NCBI RefSeq assembly: GCF_018324205.1
Contig: NZ_AP023356.1
Span: 4,543,501 to 4,607,500 of the forward strand
Direction of reading: 5' to 3'
Length of the DNA: 64,000 bases
DNA from: Actinoplanes ianthinogenes
Lineage (GTDB): Bacteria; Actinomycetota; Actinomycetes; Mycobacteriales; Micromonosporaceae
Shown: one piece after another, positions 41,190-49,120 of the stretch
Numbering within the stretch: position 1 is the first letter of the stretch
How the letters are laid out: every line of letters starts with the position of its first letter
The notes under the pieces: model-generated
Database searches by the model: none
Told to the model about the DNA's origin: nothing
What the model saw: the letters and a program-made list of their open reading frames with translations, nothing else
Made by a program: the position numbers and the translations under genes

Positions 41190-42342
41190 GCTCGGTGTAA
41201 ACCTCGATCAGCCGCTTCGTCAGCACGTCGGGATGGAAGTGGCGCAGATAGCGCTCGCGAGCCGCGGTCGCTGTCCGGGCGGCGCCGTCGCGCGCCACCG
41301 GCAGGGCCGCGGCCAGCGCGGCGACGTCCGGCCGGGCCAGCCAGCCACCCGCGTCCGGGCCCTCCCCGATCATGTACGGCACCCCGCCGACCGCCGTGCC
41401 GAGCACCGGCCGGCCCGCCGACATCGCCTCGAGCACCACGGTGGGCAGCACGTCCTCCCAGGTCGGGACCGCCACCACCACCGCCGAGGCCCGGCGGGCC
41501 GCGGTCATCCCGGCACGGTCCAGGGGACCCAGATAGGTGACGTCGGCGCGCTCGGCGGCGACCTGCTCGGCCAGCGGACGCAACTCGCCGTCGCCGGCGA
41601 TGCGCAGCGTCCCGAGGGCGCCGTCCGGGTGCTGCCGCCAGGCGTCGAGCAGCAGGCCGAGGCCCTTCTCGGGGGAGAGGCGGGCGCCGTACAGGAAACC
41701 CTCACCCAGCGGGTCGGGCTGTCCCGGGTCAGGCAGACCGTTGGGCTTGATCACGATGTGCTCGGGCCGGATGCCGTAGTCGATCAGGTGGGCGGCGATC
41801 TTGTCGGTCAGCGCGATGTAGCGGTCCACCGAGTGCCAGGTGGGGCGGTGCACGGCCAGTGTGGTGGCCATGATCGCGCTCTGCGCGGCCGAGCCGCGGT
41901 AGCACTTGTGCCTGATCGCCGGCCAGCCGAGCAGCTTGCCGCGGCAGTCGTGGCAGTTGTGCCCGTCCCGGAAGTAGAGCCCGGAGGAGCAGACCTGCCG
42001 GTAGTTGTGCACCGTCTGGATCACCGGCACCCCGAAGCGGTGCGCGGTCCGGATCACTCGCGGTGAAATGAGAGGATATGGATTATGGATGTGAAGAATA
42101 TCCGGTTTTTCGGCCTCGAGTAGTGCCGCGAGGTCGCGTTGCGCCGCGATCCCGAGGATCGGCGAGACCGGCAGCAGCGCCTTCTGCGCCGCCGACATCG
42201 TCTCGATCGAGTCCGAGCTGCGCTGGAACGGCACGACCTCCAGGCCCGCCGCCCGCAACTGGGAAATCTCGGTGTCGACGATGACGTTCTCCCCCGAGGG
42301 GATCGCCTCGCGATACCGGTTGTGTGCCACCACCACCTTCAC
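41161..42342 (-). CDS. GT4-family glycosyltransferase
   Basis: 393 aa from GTG 42342. GT-B fold: VAHNRYREAIPSGENVIVDT, ILHIHNPYPLISPRVIRTAH and VIKPNGLPDP mark the N-terminal half and linker; LYGARLSPEKGLGLLLDAW, PTWEDVLPTVVLEAMSAGRP and VGGVPYMI are the donor-binding part. A Cys-rich insert (VCSSGLYFRDGHNCHDCRGK, then KCYRGS) is seen in some GT4 enzymes and may bind metal. It is convergent with the phosphatidyltransferase and could decorate its product. The sugar and acceptor are unknown. Confidence 0.9.
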   Translation of the reverse strand: MKVVVAHNRYREAIPSGENVIVDTEISQLRAAGLEVVPFQRSSDSIETMSAAQKALLPVSPILGIAAQRDLAALLEAEKPDILHIHNPYPLISPRVIRTAHRFGVPVIQTVHNYRQVCSSGLYFRDGHNCHDCRGKLLGWPAIRHKCYRGSAAQSAIMATTLAVHRPTWHSVDRYIALTDKIAAHLIDYGIRPEHIVIKPNGLPDPGQPDPLGEGFLYGARLSPEKGLGLLLDAWRQHPDGALGTLRIAGDGELRPLAEQVAAERADVTYLGPLDRAGMTAARRASAVVVAVPTWEDVLPTVVLEAMSAGRPVLGTAVGGVPYMIGEGPDAGGWLARPDVAALAAALPVARDGAARTATAARERYLRHFHPDVLTKRLIEVYTELSRAARPAR

Positions 42343-42350
42343 GGGTCAGA

Positions 42351-42360
42351 ACGCTACCGT
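42351..42360. promoter_or_regulatory. Overlapping divergent leaderless -10 elements
   Basis: In the 24-bp gap between two divergent GTG starts the decamer ACGCTACCGT yields TACCGT (plus strand, six bases before GTG 42367) and TAGCGT (minus strand, eight bases before GTG 42342). Both fit TAnnnT -10 boxes at leaderless spacing and share five base pairs, so the two polymerases could not bind at once. Confidence 0.5.
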
Positions 42361-42366
42361 GGACGG

Positions 42367-43230
42367 GTGCCCGAACTCCCCGAGGTCGAGGCGCTCGCTG
42401 CGTACCTGCGGGAGCGTGCGGTCGGCCACACCGTGCAGCGCTTCGAGGTCTCCTCGTTCAGCGCGCTGAAAACGTATGATCCGGCGCCCTCCGCCCTGAC
42501 CGGCCTGCCACTGACCTCGGCCGGCCGGCACGGCAAGTTCCTGGACATCGGCATCGGCCCCGAGGTGCACCTGGTCGTGCACCTGGCCCGGGCCGGCTGG
42601 CTGCATTACCGGGACGCTTTCAAGTCGCCCGCCCCGCTCAAGCCGGGCAGCGGCCCGATCGCGATCCGGCTCCGGCTCGACGACGGCTCCGGCTTCGACC
42701 TGACCGAGGCCGGCACCCAGAAATCCCTCGCGGCCTACCTGGTCCGCGACCCGCTGACCGAGGTCCCGGGCGTGTCCCGGCTCGGCCCGGACGCCCTCGC
42801 GGTCAGCCGTGACGAGTTCGCCGCCGCGATCAGGTCCCGCAACGGTCAGGTCAAGGGCGTGCTCGTCGACCAGGAGGTGCTGGCCGGGATCGGCAATGCC
42901 TACTCCGACGAGATCCTGCACGTGGCCAAGATGTCGCCGTTCGCGCTGACCGGCAAGCTCACCGACGAGCAGATCACCACGCTCTACGAGGCGATGCGCG
43001 AAGTGGAGACCGACGCGGTCCAGCGCTCCGTCGGGCAGAAAGCGGCCGAGCTCAAGGGCGAGAAGCGAGCCGGCATGCGGGTGCACGCCCGGACGGGTCT
43101 ACCTTGCCCGGTTTGCGGGGACACCGTGCGAGAGGTCTCCTTCGCCGACAAGAGCCTGCAATACTGCGCTACCTGCCAGACCGGCGGTAAACCCCTCGCC
43201 GATCGCCGCCTGTCCAAGTTGGTCCGGTGA
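42367..43230 (+). CDS. Fpg/Nei-family DNA glycosylase
   Basis: 287 aa from GTG 42367, the only start that puts the catalytic N-terminal Pro next to Met (PELPEVEALAAYLRERAVG). The helix-two-turn-helix region is QVKGVLVDQEVLAGIGNAYS. The C-terminal zinc finger CPVCGDTVREVSFADKSLQ then YCATC (C-x2-C-x16-C-x2-C) is complete. It excises oxidised bases and nicks the strand by beta/delta elimination. Many actinomycetes have such an additional Fpg-like paralogue besides MutM; which one this is cannot be told. Confidence 0.92.
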   Translation: MPELPEVEALAAYLRERAVGHTVQRFEVSSFSALKTYDPAPSALTGLPLTSAGRHGKFLDIGIGPEVHLVVHLARAGWLHYRDAFKSPAPLKPGSGPIAIRLRLDDGSGFDLTEAGTQKSLAAYLVRDPLTEVPGVSRLGPDALAVSRDEFAAAIRSRNGQVKGVLVDQEVLAGIGNAYSDEILHVAKMSPFALTGKLTDEQITTLYEAMREVETDAVQRSVGQKAAELKGEKRAGMRVHARTGLPCPVCGDTVREVSFADKSLQYCATCQTGGKPLADRRLSKLVR

Positions 43231-43429
43231 GAACCGCCATCGCTCGATTACGGACCGTGGCGGTAAGGATTGCTACCACAACGTCACCTTCTCTCCGGCC
43301 GATCCATCGGTATAGTGGCCCGGTCCCTGGACACCGTTGTGACGCGAACGGGTATCGGTGGACCCGACGACGATTACGAGGTCGTGGCGGTGCGTAATCT
43401 TTTTCCGGATGCGGGAGGACGTAGGCGAA

Positions 43430-45004
43430 GTGACGACTAGCCTGCATCGCCCAACGACCGACGGCAGCCGGAGTAAACCCGTGGGGTACGACAGCTTCGA
43501 GTGGCCGCAACAACAGCAGCAGCCACCGAGCAACGGCGTTCCCCGTTCGGCGTGGACCCGCCAGCACCGCCGGCTCTCCCGGTGGCACCGGCCGTACACC
43601 GCGGCGCTGGTCCTGCTCGACCTGATCTCCACTCTGGCGGCCAGCAAGATCGCCGACGTGTCGCTGGAGAAGTCCAAGAGCGGTTTCCAGGACAAGAGCT
43701 GGCTCTTCTTCCAGGGGCCCGATCTCTTCAGCTTCTTCGCCTACGTCGTCCTGCCGCTCGGCTGGCTGCTCCTGCTCTGGACCAACGGCACCTACGACCG
43801 CCGTTACCTGGGTCTGGGCAGCGAGGAGTTCAAGCGGATCGTGCGCACCTCGGTCACCGTGGTGGCCGCCGTGTCGCTGCTCGCGTTCGCCACCAAGACC
43901 GACCTGTCCCGCGGCACGGTCGCCACGGTCTCGCTGTGCTCGCTGCTGTTCATCCTGCTCTGCCGGGTCACCGCCAGGCAGGTCCTGCACCTCTCCCGGC
44001 GCCGCACCGGTCACGGCGCGCACCGGATGATCCTGGTCGGCACGCTGCCCGAGGCGCTCGAGGTCTACACCGCGGTCACCCGCAGCCCGGCCGCCGGCCT
44101 GATCCCGGTCGCCATCCACATCACCGACGGTTACGCCTCCGCCCGCGGCATCGAGACGCCCGTCCCGGTCTACGCCGGTCGCGACGTGCTCTCGCTGGTC
44201 CGTGAGGTCGGCGCGGACACCATCGCGGTCTGCGGCTCGGCCAGCGCCGAGCCCGGCGAGCTGCGCCGCCTGGCCTGGCAGCTGGAGGGCACCGGCGTCG
44301 ACCTGGTCGTCGCGCCACAGCTCACCGACATCGCCGGCCCCCGCGTGCACATCCGCCCGATCGAGGGCCTGCCGCTGCTGCACGTCGAGGAGCCCACCCT
44401 CTCCGGCCCCGGCTGGCTGGTGAAAAACCTGCTCGACCGGGTCGCCGCCGCCATCGGCCTGCTGCTGATCAGCCCGATCCTGGCGGTCATCGCGATCGGC
44501 ATCCGGCTCTCCGACCCCGGCCCGGTGATCTTCCGGCAGACCCGGGTCGGCCACGACGGCCGCACCTTCAAGGTCTGGAAGTTCCGGACCATGTACGTAG
44601 ACGCCGAGGAGCGCAAGGCCACCCTCGAAGAGCTCAACGAGTCCGACGGCATGCTCTTCAAGATGAAGCACGACCCGCGCATCTTCGCGTTCGGCCAGAA
44701 ACTGCGCGCGACGTCCCTCGACGAGCTGCCCCAGCTGATCAACGTGCTCAAGGGCGAGATGTCCCTGGTCGGCCCCCGCCCGCTCCCCGCCGACGACGGC
44801 GACTACCTGGGCGACGTCCGCCGCCGCCTGCTGGTCCGCCCCGGCATCACCGGCCTCTGGCAGGTGAGCGGCCGCTCCGACCTCTCCTGGGACGAGGCGG
44901 TCCGCCTGGACCTCTACTACGTCGACAACTGGTCGCTCACCTACGACTTGAGCATCCTCTGGCGCACCATCTGGGTCGTCCTCAAGCGCAAGGGCGCCTA
45001 CTGA
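43430..45004 (+). CDS. Polyprenyl glycosylphosphotransferase, WbaP/CpsE type
   Basis: 524 aa from GTG 43430; the frame extends to 43358, but GGGAGG at 43413-43418 favours the GTG. Four or five N-terminal membrane helices, a CoA-binding-like middle region (HGAHRMILVGTLPEALEVYT), one more helix, then the bacterial sugar transferase domain: VIFRQTRVGHDGRTFKVWKF, RATSLDELPQLINVLKGEMS, LVGPRPLP and PGITGLWQVSGRSDLSW. It transfers a sugar-1-phosphate to undecaprenyl phosphate to start exopolysaccharide assembly. A TATAGT box (43312-43317) may be its promoter. No polymerase or flippase genes are near. Confidence 0.93.
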   Translation: MTTSLHRPTTDGSRSKPVGYDSFEWPQQQQQPPSNGVPRSAWTRQHRRLSRWHRPYTAALVLLDLISTLAASKIADVSLEKSKSGFQDKSWLFFQGPDLFSFFAYVVLPLGWLLLLWTNGTYDRRYLGLGSEEFKRIVRTSVTVVAAVSLLAFATKTDLSRGTVATVSLCSLLFILLCRVTARQVLHLSRRRTGHGAHRMILVGTLPEALEVYTAVTRSPAAGLIPVAIHITDGYASARGIETPVPVYAGRDVLSLVREVGADTIAVCGSASAEPGELRRLAWQLEGTGVDLVVAPQLTDIAGPRVHIRPIEGLPLLHVEEPTLSGPGWLVKNLLDRVAAAIGLLLISPILAVIAIGIRLSDPGPVIFRQTRVGHDGRTFKVWKFRTMYVDAEERKATLEELNESDGMLFKMKHDPRIFAFGQKLRATSLDELPQLINVLKGEMSLVGPRPLPADDGDYLGDVRRRLLVRPGITGLWQVSGRSDLSWDEAVRLDLYYVDNWSLTYDLSILWRTIWVVLKRKGAY

Positions 45005-45024
45005 CGCCAGCCCGCTCCACCCAC

Positions 45025-45053
45025 GGCCTGCGACGCCCCCAACGTCGCGGGCC
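45025..45053 (+). terminator. Rho-independent terminator with T-tract
   Basis: GGCCTGCGACG (45025-45035) pairs with CGTCGCGGGCC (45043-45053, one wobble), followed by GTTTTGGTTT. It is 20 bp after the glycosylphosphotransferase stop. Confidence 0.8.
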
Positions 45054-45290
45054 GTTTTGGTTTCCGCAACCCGTTCTCTCAAGCCTGGAAGATCAACTTC
45101 AAGATCCCCATATACGCGCGTCCGCTCGGGTACGGATCGCACGCTCCCGCGCGGGCCGGACACGGGGATCTGGCCGCTGCGCGTCCAAAACAATCCCCGC
45201 GTCCTTCATTGCCCGTGGCCACTCACGGAACCCCCAACCCCGCCGCCGTCCCAGCCAACGCAGCCCGCCCAGCCCCGTCCCGCCAAACCC

Positions 45291-45541
45291 CGAGCTGGCC
45301 CCCACGGCCCTATCGCACGCCCGAATAGGGCCACCACGACCAGCCGGACTCCCCGAGCTGGCACCCACAGCCCCATCGCACACCCGGCTAAGGCCACCTC
45401 GACCAGCCGGACCCCCAGCTGGCGCTCATGGCCCTATCGCACGCCCAAACAGGGCCACCACGACCAGCCGGACTCCCCGAGCTGGCGCCCATGGCCCTAT
45501 CGCCCGGCCGGATAGGGCTACCGCGACCAGCCGGAGCCACG
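45291..45541. repeat. Four tandem ~62-bp repeats, each with a dyad
   Basis: Copies begin near 45291, 45354, 45416 and 45478 (period 61-63), each with agctggc, a GGCCCTATCGC core, and ccaccacgaccagccgga. Inside copy 1, GGCCCTAT and ATAGGGCC form 8-bp arms; copies 3 and 4 keep most of this, copy 2 has lost it. In one minus-strand frame they spell a 21-residue repeat (GDRAMGASSGSPAGRGGP), but no start or ribosome site supports a gene. The whole of 45054-45850 shows no other gene; a looser repeat (gactgcggaccgggagcggc / ggctgtggaccgggagtggc) follows at about 45580-45740. Confidence 0.75.
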
Positions 45542-45850
45542 AGCTTGTCCCGAGCGCTCATGACGCCACCGCAACCGACTGCGGACCGGGAGCGGCGGCC
45601 GCTACCACGACCAGCGACCCCATGGCCTGGCATCCGCACCGCACCCCGCCGCGCACCGCACCCTGGCAGCGAACCGCGACCAGCCATGTCGCGGTCGGCT
45701 CGCCGACCACGCCGGCTGTGGACCGGGAGTGGCGACCGCATGGCCCGGGGGACGGAGCGTGAGGGGTGCAGGGAAGGACGGCGTGGCTGATGGTGGCCTG
45801 GCGAGGGCTGGGCATGGCGCGAAGGGCTTCGAGGGGCGAGGATCTGTGCC

Positions 45851-47044
45851 GTGGCGGGGCAGATCGGGAGTGTGCTGGCGGTGCTCGCCGTGCTGGCGGC
45901 GCTGGCGGCCGCCGTCGTGGCCGTGTTGCGGCTGCGAGCCCGGCGCGGGATCGCCACCACGATGCAGCGGGCGACCTACGAGGTGCTGCACACGGCTTCG
46001 CTGGCGGCCGAGCCGTTGCGGGCCGGGCTCAGCCAGGCGACCGCGGCCAAGGCGGTGCGGCATCTGCGGGCACTGGTCGGCGCGGTCGGGCTGAGTCTCG
46101 CCGACGCCGAGCGGTGCCTGGCGTTCGACGGTCGCGGCCACCACCACACCGACCAGCTGACCGCCGCCGCGCAGCGAGCGGTGAGCACGCGCCGATCGAT
46201 CGTGCTGACCGCCGCGGATCTGCCCTGCGACCGGGTCGACTGCGTGGTCCGCGGCGCCGTGATCGCGCCGCTGCCCGGGCCGGACGGCGCGGCGTCGGCG
46301 GCTCTGGTCGCGGTCGCCGACGACCAGCCGGCGCCGGGTCTGGTGCAGGCCACACTGGAGGCGGCTCGCTGGGCCGGGTCGCAGCTCGCGCTCGCCGAGC
46401 TCGACTCCTCCCGGGAGCGGCTGGCCCGGGCCGAGGTGCGGGCTCTGCGCGCGCAGATCAGCCCGCACTTCATCTACAACGCGCTGACCGCGATCGCCTC
46501 GTTCGTGCGCACCGACCCGGAGCGGGCGCGTGAGCTGATCCTGGAGTTCGCCGAGTTCACCCGGTACTCGTTCCGGGCGCACGGCGAGTTCACCACGCTG
46601 GCCGAGGAGCTGCGCTCGATCGATCGCTACCTGACCATCGAGCGCGCCCGCTTCGGCGACCGGCTCCAGGTCAGATTGCAGATCGCGCCCGAGGTGCTGC
46701 CGGTCGGGCTGCCGTTCCTCTGCCTTCAGCCGCTGGTGGAGAACGCGGTCCGGCACGGCCTGTCCCGCAAACCCGGCGTCGGTATGGTGAGCATCGAAGC
46801 CCGTGACGCCGGCGCCGAGTGTCACATCACGGTCGAGGACGACGGGGTCGGCATGGATCCGTCGGTGTTCGGCTTGGAGAGCGCGGACGGCGACGACGGC
46901 CAGCACGTCGGCCTGGTCAATGTGGACGAGCGCCTGCGATCGGTGTTCGGCGATCATCACGGCCTGATCGTCGAGACCGCCCCGGGCGCGGGGACGAAGG
47001 TGAGCATGCGGGTGCCGAAATTCCACCCCCAGGTGCGGGCATGA
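45851..47044 (+). CDS. LytS/YehU-type sensor histidine kinase
   Basis: 397 aa from GTG 45851. One N-terminal membrane helix (VLAVLAVLAALAAAVVAVL), a GAF-like region, then the His_kinase domain with the phospho-acceptor in QISPHFIYNALTAIASFVR and an ATPase part (LVENAVRHGLSRKPGVG, EDDGVGMDP, GLVNVDERL). The class partners with LytTR regulators; BtsS/YpdA relatives sense pyruvate or other carboxylates. The next gene is the LytTR regulator. Two acetate-type symporter modules lie downstream in the window. Confidence 0.93.
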   Translation: MAGQIGSVLAVLAVLAALAAAVVAVLRLRARRGIATTMQRATYEVLHTASLAAEPLRAGLSQATAAKAVRHLRALVGAVGLSLADAERCLAFDGRGHHHTDQLTAAAQRAVSTRRSIVLTAADLPCDRVDCVVRGAVIAPLPGPDGAASAALVAVADDQPAPGLVQATLEAARWAGSQLALAELDSSRERLARAEVRALRAQISPHFIYNALTAIASFVRTDPERARELILEFAEFTRYSFRAHGEFTTLAEELRSIDRYLTIERARFGDRLQVRLQIAPEVLPVGLPFLCLQPLVENAVRHGLSRKPGVGMVSIEARDAGAECHITVEDDGVGMDPSVFGLESADGDDGQHVGLVNVDERLRSVFGDHHGLIVETAPGAGTKVSMRVPKFHPQVRA

Positions 47045-47081
47045 CCCGGCCGCGCGCCGCGACGACGCCGCGGAGGCGGGC

Positions 47082-47819
47082 ATGAGCCTCGTGGTGCTGG
47101 CCGTGGACGACGAGCCACCGGCCCTGGACGAGTTGGCGTACCTGTTGAACGCGGACGGCCGGGTCGCCTACGTGCACCGGGCCGGCGACGCGACCGAGGC
47201 GCTGCGGGTGCTGCGCGACACCGAGGTGGACGCGGTCTTCCTGGACATCCGGATGCCCGGCCTGGACGGCATGGAGCTGGCCCGGATCCTGCGCCGTTTC
47301 GCGCATCCGCCGGCGATCGTGTTCGTCACCGCGTACGACGACGGCGCCGTCGACGCCTTCGACCTGGGCGTGACGGATTATGTCCGGAAACCCGTGCGGG
47401 CCGAACGGCTCGGCGAGTCCCTGCGCCGCGTGGCCGGGCTGCGGTCCGCGCCGGCCCCGGCGATCGCCCCGGACGAGCCGGCCATCCCGGTGGAGCTGGC
47501 CGGCACCACCCGGATGCTGCCGCGGTCCTCGGTGCGCTGGGTGGAGGCACAGGGCGACTATGCCCGGCTGCACACCGCCGACGCCTCGCACCTGGTCCGG
47601 GTCTCGCTGGCCACCCTGGCCGAGCGCTGGGCGAACGCCGGTTTCGTCCGCATCCACCGCTCCTACCTGGTGCAGTTGCGCCTGGTCACCGAGCTGCGGC
47701 TGACCAACTCCGGCTACGTGGTCGCGGTCGACGGCGTGGACCTGCCGGTCAGCCGCCGGCACACCCGCGAGCTGAAGGACCGCCTGATCCGGGCCGCCAA
47801 GCACGACTGGACCCGCTAA
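47082..47819 (+). CDS. LytTR-family response regulator
   Basis: 245 aa from ATG 47082, with GGAGG five bases upstream. The receiver domain has the acidic pair in LAVDDEPPAL, phospho-Asp in AVFLDIRMPG and Lys in DYVRKPVRAE. The C-terminal LytTR DNA-binding domain (residues 140-240) shows RWVEAQGDYARLHTADASH, FVRIHRSYLV and VDLPVSRRHTRELKDRL. It is 37 bp after the kinase, so a two-component pair. The probable targets are transporter genes nearby, by analogy with BtsSR and its symporter. Confidence 0.93.
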   Translation: MSLVVLAVDDEPPALDELAYLLNADGRVAYVHRAGDATEALRVLRDTEVDAVFLDIRMPGLDGMELARILRRFAHPPAIVFVTAYDDGAVDAFDLGVTDYVRKPVRAERLGESLRRVAGLRSAPAPAIAPDEPAIPVELAGTTRMLPRSSVRWVEAQGDYARLHTADASHLVRVSLATLAERWANAGFVRIHRSYLVQLRLVTELRLTNSGYVVAVDGVDLPVSRRHTRELKDRLIRAAKHDWTR

Positions 47820-47870
47820 TCCACACGCTTATCCACAGCCCCACAGGTTTCTCCACAGAGTTATCCACAG
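47818..47870 (+). promoter_or_regulatory. Cluster of four DnaA-box-like nonamers
   Basis: TAATCCACA (47818-47826), TTATCCACA (47830-47838), TTCTCCACA (47850-47858) and TTATCCACA (47862-47870) all point the same way with start spacing 12, 20 and 12 bp. Two are perfect matches to the E. coli DnaA box. The cluster spans the stop of the LytTR gene and the 61-bp gap to a convergent gene. Confidence 0.55.
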
Positions 47871-47880
47871 GCCCCAGGAG

Positions 47881-48267
47881 TCACGGTGATTCTCCGACGT
47901 CCACCGGCCGGTGGTAGCGGGTGACCGTGCCGAACGCCTCGTCCCGCAGCTCGACGAAGGCCAGCTGGGGGATCCCGGCGGCCAGGCGCTCGTAAAGATC
48001 GCGGGCCACCAGCTCGAACGTGGGCCGGAACGGGAACAGCGACGTCCACACCGCACCGGCCAGCTCGGCACAGCACTTGTCCAGGAGGTCGCCGGCCACG
48101 TCCGTGTCGAAGAACCAGCCGCGGCCGGTGAGCTGGGCGTCCTCGAAGTCCACCCCGATCCGGAGCAGCACCGGGACGTCCTCGCCCGGGGCGAGCACCG
48201 ATCGGACCGCGGCCGTCAGGCCCTGCCGGGCGCGGAAGCGCCGCTCCACCTCGACCGTGTACGCCAC
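47881..48267 (-). CDS. 6-pyruvoyl-tetrahydropterin-synthase-like protein
   Basis: 128 aa from ATG 48267. The order GRGWFFDTDVAGDLLDKC, SLFPFRPTFELVARDLYERL and LAFVELRDEAFGTVTRYHRP follows the PTPS/QueD fold (FDxxxL, PTxE, then the C-terminal VxLxE...Y). The zinc-binding His triad of active PTPS enzymes is not visible, so a different or lost activity is likely. It is convergent with the LytTR regulator. Family call is tentative. Confidence 0.5.
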   Translation of the reverse strand: MAYTVEVERRFRARQGLTAAVRSVLAPGEDVPVLLRIGVDFEDAQLTGRGWFFDTDVAGDLLDKCCAELAGAVWTSLFPFRPTFELVARDLYERLAAGIPQLAFVELRDEAFGTVTRYHRPVDVGESP

Positions 48268-48341
48268 CCGGCCATCATCTCCACAAGTCGTTCACAACTC
48301 CATCTCCAGCCCTCCCCGAGCGATCAATAAGCTGCTGACAC

Positions 48342-48385
48342 GCGACGCGGGCCGGTGAGTCACGGGGGCGCACCGGCCCGGTCGC
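48342..48385 (+). promoter_or_regulatory. Leader hairpin before the OmpR-type regulator
   Basis: GCGAC...GGGCCGGTG (48342-48357) pairs with CACCGGCCC...GTCGC (48371-48385). It ends 33 bp before the GTG of the response-regulator gene. It could be an attenuator, or a terminator shielding the operon; no T-tract follows. Confidence 0.4.
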
Positions 48386-48418
48386 CGTCAGCACGAACGA
48401 AAACAGGGGTGAGGGCGC

Positions 48419-49120
48419 GTGGAGACGACGACCGAGCGACGGGTTCTCGTCGTCGAGGACGATCGGGCCATCGCGGACGCGGTGGCGGCCCGGCTGCGTG
48501 CCGAGGGCTTCCTGGTGCAGATCGCCGGGGACGGCCCGAGCGCGGTCGAGGCCGCCCGGCGCCTCCCGCCCGACGTGATCGTCCTGGACGTGATGCTGCC
48601 GGGCTTCGACGGCCTCGAGGTCTGCCGCCGCATCCAGGCCGAACGCCCGGTCCCGGTGCTGATGCTGACCGCCCGCGGTGAGGAGACCGACCTGCTGGTC
48701 GGGCTCGCGGTCGGCGCCGACGACTACATGGCCAAGCCGTTCTCGATGCGCGAGCTGGCCGCCCGGGTGCACGCGCTGCTGCGCCGGGTCGACAAGGTGG
48801 CCGCGGCGCCGCGACCGGCGGCCGGCCCGCCCACCATCCGGTTCGGCGACCTGGAGATCAATCAGGCGGAGCGCCGGGTCCTCCGGGCCGGCGCCGAGAA
48901 GCATCTGACCCCCACCGAGTTCGACCTGCTGGTGCACCTGGCCCGGGCGCCGCGCACGGTGCTCCCCCGGGAGCGGTTGCTGGCCGAGGTGTGGGGCTGG
49001 GCGGACGCCTCCGGAACCCGCACTGTGGACAGCCACATCAAGGGGCTGCGGCGCAAGCTCGGGGCGGACCTCATCCGTACCGTGCACGGGGTCGGTTACG
49101 CCCTGGAAGTCGATCGATGA
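48419..49120 (+). CDS. OmpR-family response regulator
   Basis: 233 aa from GTG 48419. Receiver domain with LVVEDDRAIA, phospho-Asp in VIVLDVMLPGFDG, and Lys in DDYMAKPFSMREL. The winged-helix effector domain is LTPTEFDLLVHLARAPRTVL, WGWADASGTRTVDSHIKGLR and TVHGVGYALEV. Its stop overlaps the start of the kinase gene (ATGA), so translation is coupled. Targets are unknown; the membrane protein downstream is in the same operon. Confidence 0.95.
   Translation: METTTERRVLVVEDDRAIADAVAARLRAEGFLVQIAGDGPSAVEAARRLPPDVIVLDVMLPGFDGLEVCRRIQAERPVPVLMLTARGEETDLLVGLAVGADDYMAKPFSMRELAARVHALLRRVDKVAAAPRPAAGPPTIRFGDLEINQAERRVLRAGAEKHLTPTEFDLLVHLARAPRTVLPRERLLAEVWGWADASGTRTVDSHIKGLRRKLGADLIRTVHGVGYALEVDR

Noticed and set aside
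43169..45193. 674-codon minus-strand frame opposite the glycosylphosphotransferase
   Set aside because: Shadow frame; the plus strand holds all sugar-transferase motifs.
45291..45541. CRISPR-like array
   Set aside because: Repeats are contiguous and degenerate with no unique spacers, and there are no cas genes nearby.
47818..47870. Chromosomal origin (oriC)
   Set aside because: Only four boxes, no AT-rich unwinding region, and no dnaA, dnaN or rpmH. I keep it as a DnaA-box cluster only.
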